Source: RYN-230 sp963837335
GTDB lineage: Bacteria; Actinomycetota; Actinomycetes; Streptosporangiales; Streptosporangiaceae
Direction: 5' to 3'
Assembly (NCBI GenBank): GCA_963837335.1
Contig: CAWINS010000057.1
Span: forward strand, 22,374 to 86,373
DNA: 64,000 bases
Part shown: positions 36,273 through 45,357 of the stretch, one piece after another
How positions within the stretch are numbered: position 1 is the first letter of the stretch
Layout of the letters: the number at the start of each line of letters is the position of its first letter
Notes under the pieces: model-generated
Told to the model about the DNA's origin: nothing
The model's input: the letters and a program-made list of their open reading frames with translations, nothing else
Database searches by the model: none
Made by a program: the position numbers and the translations under genes

Positions 36273-36806
36273 TTAGCGCTTGGAGTACTGGGGCGCCTTG
36301 CGCGCCTTCTTCAGACCGTACTTCTTGCGCTCCTTGACCCGCGCGTCACGGGTAAGGAAACCGGCCCGCTTCAGCGCAGGCCGGTTGTCGGGGTCAACCA
36401 GGATCAGCGCCCGGGCGACGCCCAGGCGCAGCGCGCCCGCCTGGCCGGTGATGCCGCCGCCGCTGATGCGGGCGACCACATCGAACTGGTTCTCCGCGCC
36501 CAGGTTCACGAACGGCTCGCTGATCAGCTGCTGGTGCACCTTGTTCGGGAAGAACTCGGCCAGCGTCCGGTCGTTGATCCGCCACTGCCCCGACCCGGGG
36601 ACGATGCGGACCCGGGCGATGGCTTCCTTGCGGCGCCCGGTGCCGAGCGCGCTTCCGGTCACGACCGGCTTACGGGCCGGCTGCCGCTCACCGCCGGCAT
36701 CCGCGGCCGTCTCGGTGGTGTACTCCGACACGTGCTCGCCGGCGTCTTCCGCCGTCTCCACGCTGGTGCCCTCAGGGAGCACCTGCGTGTCAGTGGACTC
36801 GGCCAC
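36273..36806 (-). CDS. rpsI: Ribosomal protein S9
   Basis: Small-subunit protein whose C-terminal KAPQYSKR reaches the P-site tRNA. The core GTGRRKEAIARVRIVPGSGQ to the end is standard. An N-terminal acidic extension of about 45 residues (ESTDTQVLPEGTSVETAEDA) is longer than in E. coli but usual for actinobacteria. GTG 36806 is chosen because GAGGAAGG precedes it; the frame continues up to 36830. A palindrome fills the gap to rplM. Confidence 0.95.
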   Translation of the reverse strand: MAESTDTQVLPEGTSVETAEDAGEHVSEYTTETAADAGGERQPARKPVVTGSALGTGRRKEAIARVRIVPGSGQWRINDRTLAEFFPNKVHQQLISEPFVNLGAENQFDVVARISGGGITGQAGALRLGVARALILVDPDNRPALKRAGFLTRDARVKERKKYGLKKARKAPQYSKR

Positions 36807-36830
36807 GGTTCCTTCCTCGTACTTCCTCAT

Positions 36831-36848
36831 CGATTCTGATCAGAATCG
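36831..36848. promoter_or_regulatory. Perfect 18-bp palindrome in the rplM-rpsI gap
   Basis: CGATTCTGATCAGAATCG is fully self-complementary, and its half GTTCTGATCAGG is repeated directly after (36849-36860). It lies between the rplM stop (36910) and the rpsI start, within a two-gene unit that is normally tightly linked. It could be a protein-binding site or an RNA hairpin. Confidence 0.55.
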
Positions 36849-36909
36849 GTTCTGATCAGGGCGCCCGCCAGAGCGGGGGTCGCCGGCGCGGCGCCGTAGG
36901 CCGTACCGG

Positions 36910-37383
36910 TCAGCGGCTGCCCGCGCTGGCGGCAGGCGCCTGCTGGTCGATCTGCGTGATCTCAAACGGGGTGGGCAGCTGGGCCTGGTGCGGGTGATGC
37001 GGCCCGGCGTACACCTTGAGCTTGCGCAGCTGGCTGCGGCCCAGGGAGTTCTTCGGGAGCATGCCCTTGACGGCCTTCTCGATCACCCGCTCGGGGTGCT
37101 TGTCGAGCAGGTCGCCGTAGGCCACCGAGGTCAGCCCGCCCGGATATCCCGAGTGGCGGTGCGCAAGCTTCTGCTCCAGCTTCCGGCCCGTGAGCGCGAC
37201 CTTGTCCGCATTGATGACGATGACGAAGTCACCGGTGTCGATGTGCGGCGCGAAGATCGGCTTGTGCTTGCCGCGCAGCAAGGTGGCCGCGTGGCTGGCC
37301 AGGCGGCCGAGGACGACGTCGGACGCGTCAATGACGTGCCACTGACGCTGGATGTCGCCGGCCTTGGGGCTGAATGTGCGCAC
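36910..37383 (-). CDS. rplM: Ribosomal protein L13
   Basis: Early-assembly large-subunit protein, 157 residues. RTFSPKAGDIQRQWHVIDAS, LGRLASHAATLLRGKHKPIF, NADKVALTGRKLEQKLAHRH and GMLPKNSLGRSQLRKLKVYA are all canonical. The GTG start at 37383 fits the family N-terminus; a 19-residue upstream extension would be unnatural. The C-terminal Gln/Ala extension (QIDQQAPAASAGSR) is a minor lineage feature. First gene of rplM-rpsI(-glmM). Confidence 0.96.
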   Translation of the reverse strand: MRTFSPKAGDIQRQWHVIDASDVVLGRLASHAATLLRGKHKPIFAPHIDTGDFVIVINADKVALTGRKLEQKLAHRHSGYPGGLTSVAYGDLLDKHPERVIEKAVKGMLPKNSLGRSQLRKLKVYAGPHHPHQAQLPTPFEITQIDQQAPAASAGSR

Positions 37384-37680
37384 GGTGGTAAGCCTTCGTG
37401 TGGTGGGACTTGATCTGGTTCCACGCCCGGGGCACAACAAACTCGGCTGCTATCCCAGGTGAGGGAGTCCGACGCGCTCGCCGCCGCGTAACCAGCCTCG
37501 CTGAGCGGGCACCGCGGGCATGCGAACACACATGGACGTCAAAGAAGGATACCGGCCCTTGCTAGTAACGGTCAAAGCGAGCGACCACGCGGGCGGGCCT
37601 GGACAGCCGCTCCGCCCTGGCCGGGCAGGCAAATTGCCGGTCCGCCCGAGGCCTGCTCCGTAGAACGGTACGCTCCCGGC

Positions 37681-40229
37681 ATGGGCTACCCGGGTGACGA
37701 GGGCGGCGGCCCGCCGGAGAGCCGACTGGACGCCAAGACGCGCCGCGCCGCGCTCTCATCTCAATCACGGGCAGCTCAGCCATGGGCTATTCCACCACAA
37801 GAGCCCGCGGCCCCGGGCGAGGAAGAACCGGGGGAAGCCGTCGGCCGCCGCCGGGCACCGGCGCCGGGCTCAGCCGGGACGACCGGGGACAGCCCAGCCC
37901 ACCTGGGCTATGGAGGCAGGTCCGGGTACGGCGGGGAGACCAGCATCCCAGGCGAATCCAGCGGCAGTCACCGGCGCCCGGGCGGCCCCTCCTCCCATCC
38001 GGGCTGGACCGCAGACCCGGCCGCGGCTGGATACGCGGCGCCTTCTCCCGGGGGCACGGGTTACCCGTCGGCCGCCCAAGAGACGGGACAGCCGCCCGCT
38101 ACCCCCGGCACGGGCTACCCATCGGCCGCCCAAGAGACGGGACAGCCGCCCGCTACCCCCGGCACGGGTTACCCGTCGGCCGCGCAAGAGACGGGACGGC
38201 CGCCCGCTACCCCCGGCACGGGCTACCCATCGGCCGCCCGAGAGACGGGACGGCCCCCGGCTACCTCCAGCACGGGCTACCCATCCACCCAGGGGACGGG
38301 ACAGCCGCCCGCTACCCCGGGCACGGGCTTCCCGCCGACTACCCGGGGGACGGGGTCAGGGCGTGGGACTGGGCGGCGGAGACGTGAACCCGCCGAAGGC
38401 AGCCAGCCCGGCCGCGGCGCCACCCAGCCCGCGCCACCATCGGCCATGCCCAACGGCGGTCCGCCGTCACGGGAGAACGCGTGGCGGCGCCCGGAACGGC
38501 GGCCCGGCCAGGAGATCCAGGGAGCGCCAGGCGACGGTTCGGCCGGCGGGGGATCGCAGCCTCGCGGGTCACTGTGGAGCGCCGGCGCCTTCCGGACCGC
38601 GGGTCCCAGTGGACGCGGCCCGGTGCGGGGATTTCCGCCCGCACCCGGAGCACCCGACCCGGTGTACCCACCGGGCCAGTTCTCGCCGTGGAACGCGCCT
38701 GCGCTCCGTGCGGTGAGTGCGGCCGGGCGGCCCGCGCTGGCGGCCGGATCCGGCCCCGAGACATCCGAGCCCGAGTACTCCCTGCTGGCCGTGAGCGACC
38801 CGTCAGCCGACGCTACGGCCACCCAGACCTGGGCGGTACTCGACGACGCCCAACTGGCGGGTGAGTGGACTACGGCTCGCGCAGGGGCCCCGGCCCGTTC
38901 CGGGCTGGACGAGAGTGGGCGCCCCGCGGGCGGCGAGGGTCCCCAGACCGGGCCAAGAGGATTCTTCGAGCCGACGACCGACGGACCCGAGACACCGCCG
39001 GGACCACCGGCACCGGGACTCGCCGCATCAGGACTTGCCGCACCGGGACTCGCCGCGCCGGGGCTCGCGGCCGGAACCGGAGCCGCCACACCGTCGGACT
39101 ACGCGGGCCAGACGGGGTACGGGCTTCCCGGGAGCACCGGGCACCCGGGCCGGGCTGGTTCCCCCGGGCAGACCGGCTTCCCCGGGGAGACCGGCTTCCC
39201 TGGCGAGCCGGGTTTCCCCACAGGCACTGAGCCTCCCGGAGATACCGGACTTGCCGGCGAGAGCAGCTACCCGGGCCGGACGGACCCGTCGTTGCGCACG
39301 GCCCGGCCGGGTGGACGGCTGGCGGCCCGTCAACAGAGAGAAGCCGGCCCGGGCAGTCCCAGCCAGGGCGGGCCCAGCCAGGGCGGGCCCGGCCGGAATG
39401 GGCGTGCCGCAGGGCTTCCCCGAAACCCCGGCCCCAGACACGGGCGGGACCGACGCCGCGAGGGTCGCGGTCGGAGGCCCGGGGCCGCAAGCCCCGCAAA
39501 CCACGCAAGCCGCCCAGCCGGGCCCGGATGTGGCTCATGCCGCTGGTCATGATGGTGGTCGTCATCGTCCTGATCAGCGTGGCCTACCTGCACTTCCACC
39601 AGGGACAGTCCACTGCGCCGACGGCGGCGTCGCCGGGCCGGCAGGACATCGCGTCCAGCAGCACGTCACCCACGCTGGGGCCCTGGAAGCACATCACTAC
39701 GCGGGCTGACGACCCGAAAGCTCTCTCACTCACCGAGCTGTTCCCGCGCAGTTACGCCGCGAGCGGTACCGTCACCCGGACCGTGCAGCGGGCCGGGCAC
39801 AACTGCCCGGCCCTGGTGCTGGGGACCAAGCTGAAGGCCGCTCTGCGCAAGGCCGGCTGTACCCAGGTGATGCGGGCGAGCTACCTGTCCGCCGGGCAGA
39901 AGATCATGGCTACGGTCGGGGTGCTGAACCTGGCCAACGTGACCGATACGGAGCGGGCCGGGAAGGCAACCGGCGCGACCGCGTTCATCAAGCAACTCGC
40001 GGGGCCCCGCGGCCCGACCAAGAACCTGACCAAGGGGACCGGACTGGAGGAAGCTCAGATCAAGGGCCACTACCTGATCCTGACCTGGGCCGAGTTCACC
40101 AACCTGAAGGCTCCGGGCAGCGCGGCCCGGCGCAAGGAACTGGACACGTTCTCCCGGCAACTGGTGGCCAGCACGGCCGGCATCAGCCTGACCAGCCGGA
40201 TGGTGTTCGGCAAACCCGAGATCCCGTAA
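37681..40229 (+). CDS. Repeat-rich, partly collagen-like, membrane-anchored protein (one frameshift)
   Basis: The only plus-strand gene inside the 14.7-62.2 kb minus-strand block, not recognised as a named family. A long low-complexity N-region includes four to five tandem 18-residue units GTGYPSAAQETGQPPATP, then EYSLLAVSDPSADATATQTW, then collagen-like Gly-x-y runs (GFPGETGFPGEPGFPTG). Around 39480 the frame must shift by one base: the basic GRKPRKPRKPPSRARMWLMP and membrane helix LVMMVVVIVLISVAYL lie in the frame that ends at 40229. The outer domain (about 200 residues, HNCPALVLGTKLKAALRKAG, TGLEEAQIKGHYLILTWAEF) has a conserved-looking Cys pair. The start ATG lacks a clear ribosome site. 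Confidence 0.6.
38053..38349 (+). repeat. Tandem 54-bp coding repeats
   Basis: Units start at 38053, 38107, 38161 and 38215, with shortened fifth and sixth copies to about 38349. Each encodes GTGYPSAAQETG(Q/R)PPATP. Copies differ mostly by synonymous or single changes, indicating recent expansion by slippage. This is not a CRISPR array: units abut without spacers and stay in frame. Confidence 0.9.
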
Positions 40230-40233
40230 CCAG

Positions 40234-40284
40234 CCCGGTGGCTGGCTCAGCCCGGTGGCTGGCTCAGCCCGGTGGCTGGCTCAG
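40234..40284. repeat. Three tandem 17-bp repeats between convergent genes
   Basis: CCCGGTGGCTGGCTCAG occurs three times in a row directly after the stop at 40229 and before the end of truA at 40308. Each copy contains the dyad GGCT/AGCC, so the array may act as a bidirectional terminator. Confidence 0.8.
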
Positions 40285-40307
40285 CCCGGAGCGGAATCGG
40301 CGCGGGC

Positions 40308-41201
40308 TCAGTCGGCCGCGGGCCGGACCCGCCGGGTGGCCAGGGCCCGCTGGGCGAGCCGGTCCGGCGGCGGGTAACAAACTTCTTCCAGGCAGAGCCC
40401 GTGCGGCGGGACCACGGGGACGGCGGGATCGCGGACCCGGGCGGTGAGCACCTGAGCCGGCCAGGACGGCGGCTGGGCGCCCTCCCCCACCTTCAGGAGC
40501 GCACCCACCAGGGCGCGCACCATCGAGTGGCAGAATGCGTCCGCGATCACGGTGGCTTCGGCCACTCTGCGCACTCCAGATCCGGGCACTCCGGATCCGG
40601 GCACTCCGGATCCAGGCACCGTGGGTTCGGGCCGGGACCAGGAGAGGGACAGCAGTTCGCGCACGGTGGTCGCCCCCTCGCGGCGGCGGCAGAAGGCGGC
40701 GAAGTCGTGCTCGCCGAGCAGCAACGCGGCGGCCTCGTTCATCGGGCCGATCTCGATCTCGCGGCGGGTCCAGAGAGTGTCGTGCCGCCGCAGCGGTTCC
40801 GGTCCGGTCACGTCGTCACAGACCCGGTAGGAGTACCGGCGGCTCAGCGCGGAGAACCGGGCGTCGAACCCATCCGGGGCGACACCGATCCGGCGGACCC
40901 GGACATCGGGGGGCAGCAGCCTGGCCAGCCGGCGCAAGATGACCGGCGCCGCATCCAGCCACGCCGTCAGCGGCAGGTCGGCGTGCGCCACCTGGCCTCG
41001 CGCGTGCACTCCAGCGTCGGTCCGGCCGGCCACGGTAAGCCGCACGGGGAGCTGCGCCGGGGGCCCGACGCGCAGCACCTGGCTCAGCGCGTCCTCCAGC
41101 ACCTGCTGGACGGTGCGCTGGCCAGGCTGGCGGGCCCAACCAGAAAAGCCGCCGCCGTCGTAGCTGAGGTCAATCCGGACCCGGCAGGCCTCAGCAGTCA
41201 A
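40308..41201 (-). CDS. truA: tRNA pseudouridine synthase A
   Basis: Makes pseudouridine at positions 38-40 of tRNA anticodon stems. RIDLSYDGGGFSGWARQPGQ is the start, TVAGRTDAGVHARGQVAHAD has the catalytic Asp, and RRYSYRVCDD and FCHSMVRALVGALLKVG follow. A 15-bp unit (GGATCCGGGCACTCC on the plus strand, 40570-40615) is repeated three times and encodes an in-frame GSGVPGSGVPGSGV insert absent from normal TruA. Last gene of the alpha operon, 17 bp after rplQ. Confidence 0.95.
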   Translation of the reverse strand: MTAEACRVRIDLSYDGGGFSGWARQPGQRTVQQVLEDALSQVLRVGPPAQLPVRLTVAGRTDAGVHARGQVAHADLPLTAWLDAAPVILRRLARLLPPDVRVRRIGVAPDGFDARFSALSRRYSYRVCDDVTGPEPLRRHDTLWTRREIEIGPMNEAAALLLGEHDFAAFCRRREGATTVRELLSLSWSRPEPTVPGSGVPGSGVPGSGVRRVAEATVIADAFCHSMVRALVGALLKVGEGAQPPSWPAQVLTARVRDPAVPVVPPHGLCLEEVCYPPPDRLAQRALATRRVRPAAD

Positions 41202-41218
41202 CGGCGACGGCTCCCCCG

Positions 41219-41848
41219 TTACTTCTCGGGCGCCTCGGCGGAGTCCACGTCCTCGCTGTCCGCCGACTCGCCGTCCGCCGACTCGCTGTCCGCCTCGTCC
41301 ACCACACCCTCGGCGTCCGCCGACTCAGCGTCGGTGCCCTCAGCCGTGACATCGGCCTCCGGCGCCTCGGCCGTGACGTCAGCGTCGGCCTCATCGGCCG
41401 GCGCTTCCGTCGTCTCAGCCGCCTCTGGGGCGGCCGGGCGGGCAGCAGGCTGGGACCGCCGGGCGCGACGGCGCCGCGGCTTGGCCTCGGCTTCCTCCTG
41501 GATCAGCTCGATCACCGCGAGCGGGGCATTGTCGCCCTTACGCGGGCCGATCTTGGTGATCCGGGTGTAGCCACCCTCGCGGGTAGCGAACTGCGGGCCG
41601 ATCTCGGTGAACAACGTGTGCACCACGCTCTTGTCGGTCACCACGGTGAGGACCTGGCGGCGGGCACTCAGATCACCCCGCTTGGCGAAGGTGATCAGCC
41701 GCTCGGCGTACGGCCGCAGCCGACGTGCCCTGGCCTCGGTCGTGGTGATCTTGCCGTGCTCGAACAGGGCGGTGGCCAGGTTCGACAGCAGGTGCCGCTG
41801 ATGGGCCGCGCTGCCACCCATCCGAGCGCCTTTGGTGGGCGTGGGCAT
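41219..41848 (-). CDS. rplQ: Ribosomal protein L17 with long acidic tail
   Basis: The first about 120 residues (PTPTKGARMGGSAAHQRHLL, ITTTEARARRLRPYAERLIT, FTEIGPQFATREGGYTRITK, APLAVIELIQ) are L17, lining the polypeptide exit region. They are followed by a basic linker (KPRRRRARRSQP) and about 75 residues rich in Glu, Asp, Ala and Ser (DSESADGESADSEDVDSAEA). Tails of this kind occur in actinobacterial L17, but this one is long. It lies 60 bp after rpoA. Confidence 0.96.
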   Translation of the reverse strand: MPTPTKGARMGGSAAHQRHLLSNLATALFEHGKITTTEARARRLRPYAERLITFAKRGDLSARRQVLTVVTDKSVVHTLFTEIGPQFATREGGYTRITKIGPRKGDNAPLAVIELIQEEAEAKPRRRRARRSQPAARPAAPEAAETTEAPADEADADVTAEAPEADVTAEGTDAESADAEGVVDEADSESADGESADSEDVDSAEAPEK

Positions 41849-41908
41849 CGGAACGTTCTCCTTGGTTATGTACTACCGGGCCGCCAGGCCCCGTCAGTAC
41901 TGCTCAGT

Positions 41909-42925
41909 TCAGTACTGCTCGGTCTCGACGTAGCTGTCGTCGTCATCCGCGCCGTAGCTGTCGGCCGCGCTACCCGGGTCGAATCCTGGCGGGGAGTCCT
42001 TGAGCGCGAGGCCCATGTCGGTCAGCTTCTGCTTGACTTCCTCGATCGACTTGGCGCCGAAGTTGCGGATGTCGAGCAGGTCCTGCTCACTGCGGGCGAC
42101 CAGCTCGCCCACGGTGTGGATGCCCTCGCGCTTGAGGCAGTTGTACGAGCGGACCGTGAGGTTGAGCTCCTCGATCGGCAGCGCCAGGTCGGCCGCGAGC
42201 GCGGCGTCCGTCGGCGACGGGCCGATGTCGATGCCCTCAGCCTCCACGTTCAGCTCGCGGGCCAGGCCGAACAGCTCAACGAGGGTCTTACCCGCGCTGG
42301 CCACCGCGTCCCGGGGACGCATGGACGGCTTGGTTTCCACGTCGAGGATGAGCTTGTCGAAGTCGGTCCGCTGCTCCACGCGGGTGGCCTCGACCTTGTA
42401 GGTGACCCGCAGCACCGGCGAGTAGATGGAGTCGATCGGGATACGGCCGATCTCCTGGCCGGGCTGCTTGTTCTGGGCGGCGGACACGTAGCCACGGCCA
42501 CGCTCGACCGTCAGCTCCATCTCCAGCTTGCCCTTGGCGTTCAGGGTGGCGATGTGCAGCTCCGGGTTGTGCACCTCGACCCCGGCCGGCGGTGCGATGT
42601 CCGCGGCGGTGACCTGACCCGGGCCCTGCTTGCGCAGGTACATGACCACGGGCTCGTCCTGCTCCGAGGAGACGACCAGCGACTTGAGGTTGAGGATGAT
42701 GTCGGTGACATCTTCCTGCACCCCGGGGACGGTGGAGAACTCGTGCAGCACACCCTCGATCCGGATGCTGGTGACGGCGGCACCCGGGATAGAGGAGAGC
42801 AGCGTGCGGCGGACCGAGTTCCCGATCGTGTAGCCGAACCCTGGCTCCAGCGGCTCGATGACGAACCGCGACCGGAAGTCGCCGGCCTGATCTTCGGTGA
42901 GAGTGGGACGCTGGGCGATGAGCAT
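41909..42925 (-). CDS. rpoA: DNA-directed RNA polymerase subunit alpha
   Basis: Assembly platform of RNA polymerase, 338 residues. The N-terminal domain (IEPLEPGFGYTIGNSVRRTL, TSIRIEGVLHEFSTVPGVQE, IPIDSIYSPVLRVTYKVEAT) and the C-terminal domain that binds UP elements and activators (LTVRSYNCLKREGIHTVGEL, DLLDIRNFGAKSIEEVKQKL) are intact. The acidic end DSYGADDDDSYVETEQY is usual for actinobacteria. Confidence 0.98.
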   Translation of the reverse strand: MLIAQRPTLTEDQAGDFRSRFVIEPLEPGFGYTIGNSVRRTLLSSIPGAAVTSIRIEGVLHEFSTVPGVQEDVTDIILNLKSLVVSSEQDEPVVMYLRKQGPGQVTAADIAPPAGVEVHNPELHIATLNAKGKLEMELTVERGRGYVSAAQNKQPGQEIGRIPIDSIYSPVLRVTYKVEATRVEQRTDFDKLILDVETKPSMRPRDAVASAGKTLVELFGLARELNVEAEGIDIGPSPTDAALAADLALPIEELNLTVRSYNCLKREGIHTVGELVARSEQDLLDIRNFGAKSIEEVKQKLTDMGLALKDSPPGFDPGSAADSYGADDDDSYVETEQY

Positions 42926-43045
42926 TGGTACCCCTTTCCGCGACGCCCGCTATTTGACGCCGCGATCTTCGCTGACAGCCGGGCCGCTGACGGCCTGGCT
43001 ATCCACCGCTCCCGGGCCGCCACGACGTGACGGCCCGGTGAGCTG

Positions 43046-43672
43046 TTACTTCGAGTAGTACTCGACGATGAGCTGTTCCTGGACCTGGGTGTCGATCTGC
43101 GCCCGGGCCGGGAGAGCGTGGATCAAGATGCGCATCTTGTCCGGGATGACTTCCATCCAGGCGGGAGACGGACGCTCGCCGGCTTCGGCGCGCGCCACCA
43201 CCATCGGGGTCAGCTCCAGGGACTTCGACTTGACCTCGATGATGTCGTTCTCGCTCACCCGGTAGGACGGAATGTCCACCTTCTTGCCGTTGACGACAAA
43301 GTGACCGTGCCGGACCAGCTGACGGGCCATGTCCCGGCTCTTCGCGAACCCCGCCCGGTACACCACGTTGTCCAGGCGGCTCTCCAGGATCTGGAGCAGG
43401 TTCTCTCCGGTCATACCCCGCTTGCGGGTGGCTTCCTCATAGTAGCCGTGGAACTGCCGCTCGAGGATGCCGTAGACCCGGCGAGCCTTCTGCTTCTCCC
43501 GGATCTGGAGCAGGTACTCGCTCTCCTTGGGCCGGTTGCGTCCGTGCTCACCCGGCGGGTAGGGCCGGATCTCAATGGGGCACTTCGGCGAATCGCACTT
43601 AGAGCCCTTCAGGAAGAGCTTCATCTTCTCGCGGCGGCAGAGCTTGCAGTCCGCGCCCGTGTATCGAGCCAT
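43046..43672 (-). CDS. rpsD: Ribosomal protein S4 (zinc-binding form)
   Basis: Primary 16S rRNA binder, 208 residues. Cysteines at 9, 12, 26 and 31 form the zinc-binding C+ head. The S4 RNA-binding domain follows: ESRLDNVVYRAGFAKSRDMA, RQLVRHGHFVVNGKKVDIPS. The start is MARYTGADCKLCRREK. It lies between rpsK and rpoA; the retained cysteines suggest no zinc-sparing replacement at this locus. Confidence 0.98.
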   Translation of the reverse strand: MARYTGADCKLCRREKMKLFLKGSKCDSPKCPIEIRPYPPGEHGRNRPKESEYLLQIREKQKARRVYGILERQFHGYYEEATRKRGMTGENLLQILESRLDNVVYRAGFAKSRDMARQLVRHGHFVVNGKKVDIPSYRVSENDIIEVKSKSLELTPMVVARAEAGERPSPAWMEVIPDKMRILIHALPARAQIDTQVQEQLIVEYYSK

Positions 43673-43686
43673 CTTCGCGTTACTCC

Positions 43687-44088
43687 TCAGACCCGGCGCC
43701 GCTTCGGCGGGCGGCAGCCATTGTGCGGAACCGGGGTGACGTCCTGGATCGAGCCAACCTCCAGGCCGGTCGCCTGCAGCGACCGGATGGCGGTCTCCCG
43801 TCCAGACCCAGGACCTTTGACGAATACGTCAACCTTGCGCATCCCGTGCTCCATGGCCCGGCGCGCCGCGGCCTCGGCCGCCATCTGCGCCGCGAATGGC
43901 GTGGACTTGCGTGATCCCTTGAACCCAACCTGGCCGGACGACGCCCAGGAAATGACGTTGCCCACGGGATCGGTGATCGAGACGATGGTGTTGTTGAACG
44001 TGCTCCTGATGTGGGCGTGCCCGTGAGCGACGTTCTTCCGTTCCTTCCGGCGCACCTTCTTGGCGCCAGTACGGCTCTTTGGCGGCAT
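43687..44088 (-). CDS. rpsK: Ribosomal protein S11
   Basis: Platform protein of the 30S subunit, 133 residues. HGHAHIRSTFNNTIVSITDP, ISWASSGQVGFKGSRKSTPF, VKGPGSGRETAIRSLQATGL and DVTPVPHNGCRPPKRRRV are all present. Starts ATG 44088 and is followed 14 bp later by rpsD. Confidence 0.98.
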   Translation of the reverse strand: MPPKSRTGAKKVRRKERKNVAHGHAHIRSTFNNTIVSITDPVGNVISWASSGQVGFKGSRKSTPFAAQMAAEAAARRAMEHGMRKVDVFVKGPGSGRETAIRSLQATGLEVGSIQDVTPVPHNGCRPPKRRRV

Positions 44089-44182
44089 CTGCTTCCTATT
44101 CGGTGAGGTCGTCGGTCCGCAGTGTGGCGAGGGGCTGTGTGCTAAGGATCAGGCCCTGACCAGCAGTGGCAACGGGCGCGGA

Positions 44183-44563
44183 CTACTTCTTCCCGGCCTT
44201 CTTCTTGCCGGCCACTGTCTTCTTCCTGCCCTTACGGGTGCGGGCGTTCGTCTGGGTGCGCTGGCCGTGTACCGGCAGCCCACGACGATGACGAATTCCC
44301 TGATAGCACCCGATCTCGATCTTGCGGCGGATATCCGCCTGCACCTCGCGGCGCAGATCGCCTTCGACCCGGTAGGTCGCCTCGATCCAGTCCCGGAGGC
44401 GGACCAGGTCGTCCTCCCCGAGTTCATGGACCCTCGTGTCGCCGCTGACGCCAGTGGCGCTCAGCGTCTCGAGCGCACGGGTGCGCCCGATTCCGTAGAT
44501 GTAGGTCAGAGCGACTTCCAGCCGCTTTTCGCGGGGAAGGTCAACGCCAACTAGGCGTGCCAT
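44183..44563 (-). CDS. rpsM: Ribosomal protein S13
   Basis: Head protein contacting P-site tRNA and L5, 126 residues. ARLVGVDLPREKRLEVALTY, IYGIGRTRALETL, IEIGCYQGIRHRRGLPVHGQ and RTQTNARTRKGRKKTVAGKK are standard; the Lys-rich tail is complete. Follows rpmJ after about 140 bp. Confidence 0.98.
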   Translation of the reverse strand: MARLVGVDLPREKRLEVALTYIYGIGRTRALETLSATGVSGDTRVHELGEDDLVRLRDWIEATYRVEGDLRREVQADIRRKIEIGCYQGIRHRRGLPVHGQRTQTNARTRKGRKKTVAGKKKAGKK

Positions 44564-44705
44564 GGGCGGGCAGTTCTCCTTTTCATCGTGGAGGTCTGCG
44601 CGACCGCTCCCCCGCCCCTGCCCGGGCCGGGCCCCGGCCTCCTACCGGGGGTAACCCGTGTGCGGCTGGTGCCACACACGGGCTGCGGTGCGTGTTGGTC
44701 GGGCG

Positions 44706-44819
44706 TCAGCCCTGGCGCTGCTTGTGCCGTGGGTCAGAGCAGATGACCATCACGCGGCCATGCCGCCGGATCACCCGGCACTTGCTGCAAATCTTCTTCA
44801 CACTGGGCTTGACCTTCAT
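44706..44819 (-). CDS. rpmJ: Ribosomal protein L36 (zinc-binding form)
   Basis: A 37-residue protein starting MKVKPSVKKICSKCRVIRRH, with zinc ligands Cys11, Cys14, Cys27 and His32, ending DPRHKQRQG and TGA at 44706. It is between infA and rpsM as in other actinobacteria. It is too short for most automatic gene finders. Confidence 0.97.
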   Translation of the reverse strand: MKVKPSVKKICSKCRVIRRHGRVMVICSDPRHKQRQG

Positions 44820-44867
44820 CGTGGCCTCCTCCGGCGCTGGGACAGGTCAATGTCCTGCGTCAGTCCG

Positions 44868-45089
44868 TTACTTGTACCGGTAGACAATCCGGCCACGGCT
44901 CAGGTCGTACGGGCTCAGCTCAACGACCACCCGGTCATCGGGCAGGATACGGATGTAGTGCATCCGCATCTTCCCGCTGATGTGGGCGAGGACCTTGTGC
45001 CCATTGTCTAGCTCCACCCGGAAGAAGGCATTGGGAAGTGACTCGACGATCCTGCCCTCGATCTCGATGGCGCCGTCCTTTTTGGGCAT
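44868..45089 (-). CDS. infA: Translation initiation factor IF-1
   Basis: A 73-residue OB-fold factor that occupies the A site during initiation. PKKDGAIEIEGRIVESLPNA, NGHKVLAHISGKMRMHYIRI and LSPYDLSRGRIVYRYK are canonical. ATG 45089 follows GGAGGAT. The 268-bp region upstream (45090-45357) holds a possible promoter TTCGCA-18-TAGACT on the minus strand near 45262-45293. Confidence 0.98.
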   Translation of the reverse strand: MPKKDGAIEIEGRIVESLPNAFFRVELDNGHKVLAHISGKMRMHYIRILPDDRVVVELSPYDLSRGRIVYRYK

Positions 45090-45357
45090 ATCCTCCGCGC
45101 TTCACTGTCGGGCCCGCTCGCCACCGCTGACGGTGTGCAGGCGGGTGTTGTCTACGTTTCTGTCATGGTGCATCCCAGGACTGTGCCGCACCAGGAATGC
45201 GTGGTCTTGCTCAACACTCGTGAGGCGACCGGCAAAAGCCAGCACAGGGCAACTCACGAGCCGCAGCAGAGTCTACGCGACCCCGCTTGACATTGCGAAC
45301 CAGACCCGGGGCAGGAAAATTCCCTAACGCCAACCCTCGCAGCCTACTCCCCCGTGA

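Noticed and set aside
38053..38349. Possible CRISPR array
   Set aside because: The repeats are contiguous 54-bp coding units without spacers and stay in frame as an 18-residue peptide repeat; no cas gene is near.
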